NCBI GenBank assembly: GCA_009693055.1
Contig: SHYA01000003.1
Location: 62,001 to 126,000 of the forward strand
Reading direction: 5' to 3'
From: Dehalococcoidia bacterium
Lineage (GTDB): Bacteria > Chloroflexota > Dehalococcoidia > Lucifugimonadales > SHYT01
DNA length: 64,000 bases
How positions within the stretch are numbered: position 1 is the stretch's first letter; each line of letters begins with the position of its first letter. The notes under the pieces are model-generated. The model searched no databases, had not been told where the DNA came from, and saw nothing but the letters and a program-made list of their open reading frames with translations. The position numbers and the translations under genes were made by a program. This document shows positions 17,699 through 25,590 of this stretch, piece after piece.

Positions 17699-18586
17699 AT
17701 GCGGATAGGCCCGTTTGAGCTGAAAGAGCCGCTCCCCAAGCTGCGAGACCCCCACGTCATCGCGTCGCTTCACCCGTGGATCGACGCGGGCAACGTTGGG
17801 ACCACGTGCCTGAACCGCCTGGAGGCGTACTTCGCCGCCGAGGAGCTCGGTCGGCTGGCCAAGCCCGGCATGTTCTTCGATTTCACCCGCTACCGTCCCG
17901 TCACGCAGTTGCTTGACGGCCAGCGAACGTTCACGCTCCCGAACACCGTCATCTCGGTCGCGAAGCGGGATAAGCCCCCAGACCTGGTCTTCTGCAGGAC
18001 GCTAGAGCCCCACGCAGACGCAGAGGACTACGTGGAAGGTCTGACGGAGCTGTTCAAGGCGCTCAAGGTCAAGCGGCACTGCCGCGTTGGGAGCATGTGG
18101 GACGCCGTGCCTCACACGCGTCCGCTGCTCATCACCGGCGTGCAGAACAACAAGCCGCTCACCGGCATCAAGGGCCTCACGACGCGCCGCTGGGCGCCGT
18201 ACCAGGGCCCCACCACAATCCTGGGCATCCTGAACCAGGAACTGGAAAAGCTTGGCGTGGACAGCGTGGCTCTCATCGTGCACCTGCCCCAGTACCTGCA
18301 GCTCGAGGAGGACCTCGCCGGCACCGCCCGGCTCCTTGAGGTGCTCGCCGCGCTGTACCAGCTCCCGGAAGGCATCGCCCAGAACGAATTGGGTGAGCAG
18401 CAGTACCGCTCCTTAAGCGCCGAGCTGGAGAACAATCCCGAGGCCAAGCGCCTTATCCGCCGGCTGGAGGCGAACTACGAGGCCCGCACCACACCCGGCG
18501 AGGAGACCCGGGAAGAGCCCTCCCGCCTCGCCCCAGAGGTGCAGCAGTTCCTGCAAGACCTCGGGAAAAGACTGGACGACCTTTAG
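17699..18586 (+). CDS. PAC2 family protein
   Basis: Member of the PAC2 (proteasome assembly chaperone 2-like) family, here bacterial and of unknown function. The 295 residues contain the family features: SLHPWIDAGNVGTTCLNRLE near the N-terminus, VPHTRPLLITGVQN around residue 140, the segment GPTTILGILNQELEKLGV, and HLPQYLQLEEDLAGTARLLEVL. The C-terminal 60 residues are charged and probably form a coiled coil. The ATG at 17699 is chosen because homology begins there. Bacterial PAC2 genes occur in lineages with or without proteasomes; no proteasome gene is in this window. Confidence 0.75.
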   Translation: MRIGPFELKEPLPKLRDPHVIASLHPWIDAGNVGTTCLNRLEAYFAAEELGRLAKPGMFFDFTRYRPVTQLLDGQRTFTLPNTVISVAKRDKPPDLVFCRTLEPHADAEDYVEGLTELFKALKVKRHCRVGSMWDAVPHTRPLLITGVQNNKPLTGIKGLTTRRWAPYQGPTTILGILNQELEKLGVDSVALIVHLPQYLQLEEDLAGTARLLEVLAALYQLPEGIAQNELGEQQYRSLSAELENNPEAKRLIRRLEANYEARTTPGEETREEPSRLAPEVQQFLQDLGKRLDDL

Positions 18587-18816
18587 CGGCATACGGGACG
18601 CTTGGCGTTGACCACCTGTTGGCGATAGGCGCCACACTCGGCCAAGCCTGGGGGGGTGAGGCCACTTGGGGAACCCAGACAGCCCCTCTTGGAGGGGGGC
18701 TTCACAGCAAGGCGCTCTTCCCTTACTATGCACACCAGCAGAACGATAGGGTGTGGGGTGTGCCCTCATCGCTTCAGAAGCGACCATACCAATTATCGGC
18801 GAGAGGAGGTCCGGCA

Positions 18817-19698
18817 TTGCAAGCGATCAAGTACATGCTAGCGCACACAGTGGACGAGGCCGTCTCGCTGCTTTCAAAGGACGGGCAGGGCGCCCGCCCG
18901 ATCGCAGGTGGGACGGACGTCATCGTCCAGCTCCGCGCGGGGAGGCGTCCGCAAGTCAAGCTGCTCGTGGACGTGAAGGGGATCCCCGACGTGGGCCGGC
19001 TCAGCTACAACCCGCGGGAGGGACTCTACATCGGGTCCGCGGTCCCGTGTTACCAGATCTACGAGAACAAGGCGATAGCCGCGGCCTACCCTGGACTGAT
19101 CGACTCGGTCTCGCTCATTGGGAGCATACAGATCCAAGGAAGGGCTTCCGTGGGGGGCAACCTGTGCAATGCCGCCCCAAGCGCGGACGCCATCCCATCG
19201 CTCATCGTGCTGGGCGGAGTCGCCACCATCGCGGGCCCGAAAGGGAAGCGAGAGGTTCCGGTGGAGCAGTTCTGCACCGGGCCAGGTCAGACGGTGCTCC
19301 AGCCCGGAGAGTTCCTCGTCTCCATCCGCATCCCGCCGCCGCCGAAGAACTCCGGCGCGGCGTACCTGCGCTTCATTCCGCGCAATGAGATGGATATCGC
19401 CATCGTCGGCGCGGGCGTGAGCGTGGTCCTGGACGACGCGAAGCAGCGGATTACCGCGGCGCGCGTCGCCCTGTCGGCGGTAGCGCCGACGCCGCTGTAC
19501 GTGGAAGCGGCGGGCAAGGCGCTGGTGGGCAAGGCGCCCGCTGATGATGCAGCCATCCAGGAGGCGGCGGCCATTGCGTCCAACGCCTCCAAGCCTATCA
19601 GCGACATGCGCGGCACGATTGAGCAGCGCAAACACCTGGTTGGCGTCCTGACCAAGCGAGCCCTGCACCAGGCGATCTCACGGGCTAGGGGGGCATAA
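18817..19698 (+). CDS. FAD-binding subunit of a molybdenum hydroxylase (CoxM/XdhB-like)
   Basis: Medium subunit that carries FAD and passes electrons out of a xanthine dehydrogenase/CO dehydrogenase-family enzyme. The 293 residues show the FAD_binding_5 pattern: AGGTDVIVQLRAG near residue 30, IGSIQIQGRASVGGNLCNAAPSADA near 105-130, and the CO_deh_flav C-terminal domain. The start is TTG at 18817, 6 bases after AGGAGGT, which outweighs upstream frames without a ribosome binding site. It is followed 3 bases later by the 2Fe-2S subunit; order M-S-L. Confidence 0.92.
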   Translation: MQAIKYMLAHTVDEAVSLLSKDGQGARPIAGGTDVIVQLRAGRRPQVKLLVDVKGIPDVGRLSYNPREGLYIGSAVPCYQIYENKAIAAAYPGLIDSVSLIGSIQIQGRASVGGNLCNAAPSADAIPSLIVLGGVATIAGPKGKREVPVEQFCTGPGQTVLQPGEFLVSIRIPPPPKNSGAAYLRFIPRNEMDIAIVGAGVSVVLDDAKQRITAARVALSAVAPTPLYVEAAGKALVGKAPADDAAIQEAAAIASNASKPISDMRGTIEQRKHLVGVLTKRALHQAISRARGA

Positions 19699-19701
19699 CT
19701 C

Positions 19702-20181
19702 ATGGCGAGCGATACGGTCCAAGTCCGCGCAACGATCAACGGCGACCCGGTGGAGTTCCTGTGCGAGCCGCGACAGAGCCTTTTGGAGGTCCTCCGCAGC
19801 ACCCTGGGGTTGACGGGGACCAAGGAAGGCTGCAACGACGGTAACTGCGGGGCCTGCACCGTCATTGTGGATGGCACGCCCATCGACTCCTGCCTCATGT
19901 TGGGGGTGGAGACCGAAGGCAAGACCGTCCAGACTATTGAGGGGGTGGCGGGACCGGACAAGCTTCACCCGCTGCAGCAGAGCTTCCTGGAGAACGCGGC
20001 GCTCCAGTGCGGCATCTGCACGCCTGGGTTCATCATGGCTGCCAAGGCGTTGCTGGAACGGGAACCAAACCCTTCTGAGGAGCGTATCCGCTTGTGGCTG
20101 GCAGGGAACCTCTGTCGGTGCACCGGCTACGACAAGATCATTCGCGCCGTCATGGACGCCTCGAAGATGATGAGGAGGTAA
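19702..20181 (+). CDS. 2Fe-2S subunit of a molybdenum hydroxylase (CoxS/XdhC-like)
   Basis: Small electron-transfer subunit of 159 residues with two clusters. The plant-type ferredoxin motif is in EGCNDGNCGACTVIVDG with a further Cys in DSCLM; the second cluster uses QCGICTPGF and NLCRCTGYDK. It would bridge the molybdenum centre and FAD. It lies 3 bases after the FAD subunit and 7 bases before the large subunit. Confidence 0.95.
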   Translation: MASDTVQVRATINGDPVEFLCEPRQSLLEVLRSTLGLTGTKEGCNDGNCGACTVIVDGTPIDSCLMLGVETEGKTVQTIEGVAGPDKLHPLQQSFLENAALQCGICTPGFIMAAKALLEREPNPSEERIRLWLAGNLCRCTGYDKIIRAVMDASKMMRR

Positions 20182-20188
20182 AGACAAC

Positions 20189-22471
20189 ATGACCACCACG
20201 GAAAAGAAGTACAAGGTCATCGGAACCCGCCCTATCCGGCACGATGGGCTGGACAAGGTGACGGGCCGCGCGCGCTACGGGCTGGACGCGTCGCTGCCCG
20301 GCATGCTGCACGCCAAGTTTGTGCGCAGCCCGCACGCCCACGCGCGCATCAAGTCCATCGATGTCAGCAGGGCACTTGCGCTGCCCGGGGTCAAGGCCAT
20401 CATCACGGGCAAGGACCTGCCGGCTCTGCCAGCGAGCGGTGGGTTGCCGGGAGGCGAGGCTTTCTTCAATGTCCACGACATCAAGGAAAACACGCTGGCG
20501 ACCAAGAAGGCGCTCTACAAGGGCCACGCAATAGCGGTCATCGCCGCCACCAGCCCGCACATCGCGGAGGAGGCCGCTGCCCTGGTGAAGGTGGAGTACG
20601 AGGTGCTGCCGGCGGTCACCACAGTGCAGGACGCGATGAAGCCGAACGCCCCCCTGCTCCACGACGACCTGACCACGCAGGAGATGGGGCAGAAAACCGA
20701 CAAGCACAGCAATATCGCCAGCCACTTCCGCTTTACCAAGGGCGATATTGACAAGGGCTTCAAGCAGGCCGACGTAATCGTGGAGCGGGAGTTCAACACC
20801 GCCACGATCCATCAAGGGTATATTGAACCGCACCCCGCTCTGGTGGACTGGGACCAGAACGGCCACATCACCGTGTGGACCAGCACGCAGGGCGCGTTCC
20901 TCGTCAGGACCCTCGTCTCTGTACTCCTCCAGGTTCCGGAATCCAAGGTCAAGGTCGTGCCGATGGAGATCGGCGGTGGCTTTGGCGCAAAGATCCTCCC
21001 CTACCTGGAGGTGCCACTGGCGCTCCTCTCTAAGAAGAGCGGGCATCCGGTAAAAGCGGTCATGACCCGTAACGAGGTGTTCGAGACGACAGGCCCAACT
21101 TCCGGCAGCACCATGAAGGTGAAGATGGGCGCCACCAAAGATGGGCGCATCACCGCCGCAAAGGCAGACCTGTACTTTGAAGCGGGCGCTTTCCCCGGTT
21201 CTCCGGTGGGCGCTGGCGCCATGTGCGCCCTGGCCTGCTACAACCTGGAGAACGGCATGGTGGACGGCTACGACGTTGTCTGCAACAAGCCGAAGACGGG
21301 GGCGTACCGGGCCCCCGGCGCGCCCAACGCCGCCTTTGCCGTGGAGAGCGTGGTGGACGAACTCTGCCAGAAGCTCAAGATGGACCCCCTGGAGTTTCGG
21401 CTGCTCAACGGCGTCAAGGAGGGCGATCGGCGCATTGAGGGCGTGCCGTTCGCCAAGATCGGGTACACCGAAGTGCTTCAGGCGGTCAAGAACCACCCGC
21501 ACTGGAAGGCGCCGATCAAGGGGCCCAACAAGGGCCGCGGTCTTGCCGTAGGGTTCTGGTTCAATGTCGGCGGCGAGGCGAGCGCTTATATGAGCGTCAA
21601 CGAGGACGGCACGGTCAACCTGCTGGAAGGCTCTACCGACATCGGCGGCTCACGGGCCTCCATGGCGATGCAGGCCGCCGAGGTGCTGGGCATCCCCGCC
21701 GAGGACGTCCACCCATCGGTTGGCGACACGGACTCCATCGGCATCACGGGAGTCACGGGCGGCAGCAGCGCCACCTTCAAGTCCGGTTGGGCCGCGCACG
21801 ACGCAGCGCAGGAGGTCAAGAAGGCGTTGGTTGAGCGCGCCGCCAAGATCTGGGAGACCGCGGCGGACAACGTGCTGTACGAGGACGGCGTGTTCAAGAT
21901 GAAGCCGGCCCTGGAGCGCAAGATGACGTTCAAGGAGCTGGCACTGAAACTCGCGTCCACCGGCGGGCCCGTCGGCGGCAAGGCAAGCGTCAACTACCAC
22001 ACCTCCGGCGTAACGTTCGCGGCCGCGATCGCGGACGTGGAGGTGGACCCCGAGACCGGCAAGACCCAGGTGCTCCGCTTCACCATCGTGCAGGACGCCG
22101 GCAAGGCGATCCACCCCGCCTATGTTGAGGGGCAGATGCAGGGCGGCGCGGTCCAGGGCATCGGCTGGGCGCTCAACGAGGAGTACTTCATGGGCCCCCA
22201 GGGCCAGATGATGAACCCGACGTTCCTGGACTACCGGATGCCCACGGCGCTGGACGTGCCCATGATTGACACGGTCATCGTCGAGGTGCCAAACCCCGGA
22301 CATCCGTACGGCGTCCGCGGCGTGGGCGAAGTGCCGCTCGTGCCGCCGATTCCCGCCGTCGCCAACGCCATCAACAGGGCGACCGGCGTGCGCATGACGG
22401 TGTTGCCCATGTCGCCTGGCAACGTCCTCAAGGAGCTGTTGGCCAAGCAAAAGGGCAACGGCAAGCAGTAG
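20189..22471 (+). CDS. Molybdopterin-binding large subunit of a xanthine dehydrogenase family enzyme (CoxL-like)
   Basis: Catalytic subunit (760 residues) of a molybdenum hydroxylase; substrate unknown. The N-terminal aldehyde oxidase/xanthine dehydrogenase a/b hammerhead domain (DKVTGRARYGLDASLPGML) is followed by the Mo-cofactor domain: GGGFGAKI, GAYRAPGAPNA in the active-site loop, and the expected base Glu in RGVGEVPLVPP. The form I CO dehydrogenase motif AYXCSFR is absent (AYRAPG is found instead), so CO oxidation is not supported. The Mo centre, 2Fe-2S and FAD subunits are encoded in line with the ThiS/MoaD-like gene behind them. Confidence 0.9.
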   Translation: MTTTEKKYKVIGTRPIRHDGLDKVTGRARYGLDASLPGMLHAKFVRSPHAHARIKSIDVSRALALPGVKAIITGKDLPALPASGGLPGGEAFFNVHDIKENTLATKKALYKGHAIAVIAATSPHIAEEAAALVKVEYEVLPAVTTVQDAMKPNAPLLHDDLTTQEMGQKTDKHSNIASHFRFTKGDIDKGFKQADVIVEREFNTATIHQGYIEPHPALVDWDQNGHITVWTSTQGAFLVRTLVSVLLQVPESKVKVVPMEIGGGFGAKILPYLEVPLALLSKKSGHPVKAVMTRNEVFETTGPTSGSTMKVKMGATKDGRITAAKADLYFEAGAFPGSPVGAGAMCALACYNLENGMVDGYDVVCNKPKTGAYRAPGAPNAAFAVESVVDELCQKLKMDPLEFRLLNGVKEGDRRIEGVPFAKIGYTEVLQAVKNHPHWKAPIKGPNKGRGLAVGFWFNVGGEASAYMSVNEDGTVNLLEGSTDIGGSRASMAMQAAEVLGIPAEDVHPSVGDTDSIGITGVTGGSSATFKSGWAAHDAAQEVKKALVERAAKIWETAADNVLYEDGVFKMKPALERKMTFKELALKLASTGGPVGGKASVNYHTSGVTFAAAIADVEVDPETGKTQVLRFTIVQDAGKAIHPAYVEGQMQGGAVQGIGWALNEEYFMGPQGQMMNPTFLDYRMPTALDVPMIDTVIVEVPNPGHPYGVRGVGEVPLVPPIPAVANAINRATGVRMTVLPMSPGNVLKELLAKQKGNGKQ

Positions 22472-22479
22472 CAACCACC

Positions 22480-22749
22480 ATGGCGGACGTCTGGATTCCG
22501 CCGATGATGCAGAAGCTAACCGGAGGGGCCCAGCGCGTTCAGGTGCCGGGCTCCTCCGTCCGGCAGATCGTGTTCAACCTTGAGCGGGCCCACCCAGGGG
22601 TGCTAGAGCACCTGTACGACGCAAAAGAGGACAAGCTCAAACCGGACGTGGCCGTGTTCGTGGACGGCGAGGTGTCGCACCTGGGGCTGATGCAGGCAGT
22701 AAAAGAGGATAGCGAGGTCCAGTTCGTTCCCGCGATTGCGGGGGGCTAG
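22480..22749 (+). CDS. MoaD/ThiS family sulfur-carrier-like protein
   Basis: An 89-residue ubiquitin-fold protein ending in the Gly-Gly dipeptide (PAIAGG) needed for adenylation and thiocarboxylate formation. A MoaD-like role in molybdopterin synthesis or another sulfur transfer is possible. It lies 8 bases after the molybdenum hydroxylase large subunit, so a role in maturing that enzyme is a reasonable inference. The N-terminal VWIPPMMQKLTGG segment resembles ThiS/MoaD proteins of archaeal and chloroflexal type. No MoaE or MoeB gene is nearby. Confidence 0.8.
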   Translation: MADVWIPPMMQKLTGGAQRVQVPGSSVRQIVFNLERAHPGVLEHLYDAKEDKLKPDVAVFVDGEVSHLGLMQAVKEDSEVQFVPAIAGG

Positions 22750-22756
22750 AGAACAC

Positions 22757-22784
22757 GTAGGGGCGGCTCGCGAGCCGCCCCTAC
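22757..22784. terminator. Perfect 28-base palindrome between convergent genes
   Basis: GTAGGGGCGGCTCG followed immediately by its exact complement. It sits 8 bases after the MoaD/ThiS stop and just before the stop of the convergent aminopeptidase, so it may act as a bidirectional terminator, though there is no strong U-tract. Similar GTAGGGGCGG palindromes are common repeats in Chloroflexota. Confidence 0.5.
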
Positions 22785-22788
22785 CCAT

Positions 22789-25392
22789 TTAGGCCTTCCC
22801 CGCAAACCACTCCTGCAGCTCCTGGTGGTTGCGCTCCAGCCAGCGAGCATTGAGGCGGATGCGCTCCAGGGACTGCTGGATGGTACGCGCTGCGGATGGA
22901 GCGGGGTGCGTGCGGAAGAATTCCTCCACCTCCTGGGCTTTCTGGAGCGTGGTGAAGCTGCCCGTGGTGGCGACGACGCGCATGATGGCGAAGCCGCCGT
23001 CGCCGTAGCGGCGGTCAAACTCCGCCCAGTTCTCCTTCAGGAACTGCCAGGTCAAGTCGCGCCCGTGCTTGGTGGTGGAAGCCGCGCTCATCACGATGGG
23101 CGTGTCCTGCGCGCGGATCGCGGGGGAGAGTGAACGCTGGAGCGTTTCCTGGAGCAGCTCCGGCTGGCGGAACTTGGACAGGGCGCCGAGGAACCGCATC
23201 TTCTCTTCCTGGCTGTCCGCCTTGCGCTCAAGCTCCCACATCCGGTCGTACGTCTCCTCGTCCCCCTGGTAGGCCATCGCGTCGTACACGACGGAGCGGA
23301 TGTCCGGGTGAAGCGAGAAGGAGTCGCTCAGGAAACGCTTGAAGCGGCGCTTGCCTTCACGGAGCGCGCCGGGGTCGCCGTACGACACGCTCTGCCCAAG
23401 GACGATGCTCCGCCGGAGCGAGTCCAGGTGTCCTTCGCCAGGCTTGGGGTCCCACCCAACATTCCTGACGATGGGGCGGAACAGGCCTCGGCCAAAGTCC
23501 TGGAAACTGTCCAGGTATGGCTCGTCAAAGAGCAGGCCTTCAAAGCCACGGAGGTTGGTGGCGACGTCGCGCCAGACCGAGGCGTCCACCTCGTTCCGAT
23601 ACGCAGCAGCCAGGGAGAGGAACGTCGTGGCGGACGCAAGGCCCGCGCGCATGAGCGCATACGCGTCACCCTGGAGTCCCAGCCGGTCGGCCGGGGAGAT
23701 CTCCAGGTTGCGCACGGCGGAGCGCAGCCGCGCCCACTCCTTAGACTCGTAGCTCACTCGGTAGAAGCCGGTCTGCTGCGGGTTGAGCTTGACCCAGTCC
23801 TGGCGCGGGGCAACCGTCGCTTTACCCATGGATAGCTCGCCGGTGCGTTCGGTGAGCAGCAGCGAGGCCTTCCGCGCAGAGCCCGCCCTGATCGCGCCCA
23901 CTGGCACTTGCCAGGTGGCGGCGTCCTCCGTCTCCTGGTCGCCGCGCTGGTCGTACAGGAACCGCCGCTGGCTCAGGCTCAGGCGAAGCCCGCTGCGGCT
24001 GCGCATCGTCTTGACCTGCAGGACCGGATAACCGATCTGCTTGATCCATGAGCCCATCACGGCGGTAACCGGTTTGCCGGACGCCTCGGCCAGCGCGGCC
24101 CAGAGGTCCTCCGTCCGGGCGTTCGCGTACTGGTGCCGCGCGATGTACTTGCGAAGGCCGTCGCGGAACGCGCTCTCGCCCAGGAAGTGCTCCAGCATGC
24201 GCAGAACGGCAGCTCCCTTGCTGTAGCTAACGGCGTCAAACAGCTCGCGGATCTGGGCGGGGTCCTCCACGCGCATCTCAATGGGATGGGAGGTGCGCAG
24301 TCCATCCATGCTGAGCCCGGCGTTCGTGTCCAGGGAAACGAACTGCGTCCACATCTGCCAGTCCGGGTAGAGGTGGTCCACTGCCTTGTCGCCCATCCAG
24401 GAGGCAAAGCTCTCGTTGAGCCACAGGTCGTCCCACCACTCCATCGTGACCAGGTCGCCGAACCACATGTGCGCCATTTCGTGCGCAACGACGCCAAGGA
24501 TGCGCTGGCGTGTGGCCGCCGCTGATCTGGCGGGGTCGTAGAGAAGAGCAGTCTCGCGGTAGGTGATGGCGCCCCAGTTCTCCATAGCGCCCGCGCCGAA
24601 GTCCGGCACGGCAATGTGGTCAAGCTTGGGCAGCGGATACCGGACGCCAAAGTACTCGTTGAAATACTCCAAGAGCTTGCAGGCGTTCTCCAGGGCGTAG
24701 CGCCCCTGCTCCTCTTTGCCGCGCGTGGTCCAGACCCTGATGAGGGTGCCGTCTTTGGCGCGGGCCTCCACCTTCGCCATGTCGCCCACAACGAGCGCCA
24801 GCAGGTACGTGGACATCTTTGGGGACTGCGCAAAGCGGACCGCCTTGGCGCCGTTGCCCGCTGGCTTCTCGCTCTCCACCGGCATGTTGGAGATGGCGGC
24901 CAGCTCGGCGGGCACGACCAGCGTGACCTGGAAGGTGGCCTTGACGGCGGGATCATCCCAGCAAGGGAAGGCACGGCGCGCGTCCGTGGCCTCGAACTGA
25001 GTGGTGGCGAGGTACCGTTTCTGCCCATCGGCGTCCTCGTACTGGCTACGGTAGAAGCCGCGAAGCTGGTCGTTCAGGGTACCGGTGAACCGCATCCTCA
25101 GCGAGGCCTTACCCGGCGAGATCGTCCGGGCAAAGGTGAAGGTGGCGGTCTCCGCGTCGTTGTCCATCTTGACCTGTGGCGTCGCCGTGCTTCCGTCCGG
25201 CAGCGTGAGCCGCGCGTCCGAGATGGTGAGGTCCAGGGCGTTGAGCACGATCCGGTCGGTCGGCCCGCCCACCTCAAGTTCAACCGTCTCCTCGCCATGA
25301 AACGTGAAGTCGCTCAGATTCGGGGCGAAGGTCAACTCGTATCTGATCGGGCGGACCGTGGCCGGCAGTCTGTACAAATGACCCGTGGTCAT
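22789..25392 (-). CDS. M1 family zinc metalloaminopeptidase
   Basis: Cleaves N-terminal residues from peptides. The 867 residues contain GAMEN (268-272), the zinc site HEMAH (304-308) with the third ligand Glu327 in NESFA, and an ERAP1-like C-terminal domain. No signal peptide is seen, so a cytoplasmic place is likely. The ATG at 25392 starts MTTGHLYRLP; the open frame extends 25 residues upstream but those are not family-like. It is a single gene between inverted-repeat signals, convergent with the molybdenum hydroxylase operon. Confidence 0.95.
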   Translation of the reverse strand: MTTGHLYRLPATVRPIRYELTFAPNLSDFTFHGEETVELEVGGPTDRIVLNALDLTISDARLTLPDGSTATPQVKMDNDAETATFTFARTISPGKASLRMRFTGTLNDQLRGFYRSQYEDADGQKRYLATTQFEATDARRAFPCWDDPAVKATFQVTLVVPAELAAISNMPVESEKPAGNGAKAVRFAQSPKMSTYLLALVVGDMAKVEARAKDGTLIRVWTTRGKEEQGRYALENACKLLEYFNEYFGVRYPLPKLDHIAVPDFGAGAMENWGAITYRETALLYDPARSAAATRQRILGVVAHEMAHMWFGDLVTMEWWDDLWLNESFASWMGDKAVDHLYPDWQMWTQFVSLDTNAGLSMDGLRTSHPIEMRVEDPAQIRELFDAVSYSKGAAVLRMLEHFLGESAFRDGLRKYIARHQYANARTEDLWAALAEASGKPVTAVMGSWIKQIGYPVLQVKTMRSRSGLRLSLSQRRFLYDQRGDQETEDAATWQVPVGAIRAGSARKASLLLTERTGELSMGKATVAPRQDWVKLNPQQTGFYRVSYESKEWARLRSAVRNLEISPADRLGLQGDAYALMRAGLASATTFLSLAAAYRNEVDASVWRDVATNLRGFEGLLFDEPYLDSFQDFGRGLFRPIVRNVGWDPKPGEGHLDSLRRSIVLGQSVSYGDPGALREGKRRFKRFLSDSFSLHPDIRSVVYDAMAYQGDEETYDRMWELERKADSQEEKMRFLGALSKFRQPELLQETLQRSLSPAIRAQDTPIVMSAASTTKHGRDLTWQFLKENWAEFDRRYGDGGFAIMRVVATTGSFTTLQKAQEVEEFFRTHPAPSAARTIQQSLERIRLNARWLERNHQELQEWFAGKA

Positions 25393-25534
25393 CACGCTCT
25401 CCTTCGGTGCGGCAGGGTGCTGGCGGCAGGTTGCCGATGCAACGTCATACACAAGTATTGGGAGCAACTGATGTGGTAGCGCTGCCCCCCCAGGCGGCGC
25501 GGGAAGATTGTATCGGCCTAAGAGCCGGGATTCA

Positions 25535-25571
25535 AGGCATCGGGGCCAAACAGAGCTCGGCCCCGATGCCT
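25535..25571 (-). terminator. Perfect 13-bp hairpin after the CocE/NonD gene
   Basis: AGGCATCGGGGCC / GGCCCCGATGCCT with an 11-base loop, 20 bases beyond the stop of the minus-strand hydrolase at 25591. No U-tract follows, so either a factor-assisted terminator or a repeat remnant is possible. Confidence 0.5.
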
Positions 25572-25590
25572 CATGGGTTGCCGGAAGGCG

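Noticed and set aside
20189-22471. Aerobic CO dehydrogenase (form I)
   Set aside because: The large subunit has AYRAPG in place of the AYXCSFR active-site loop.
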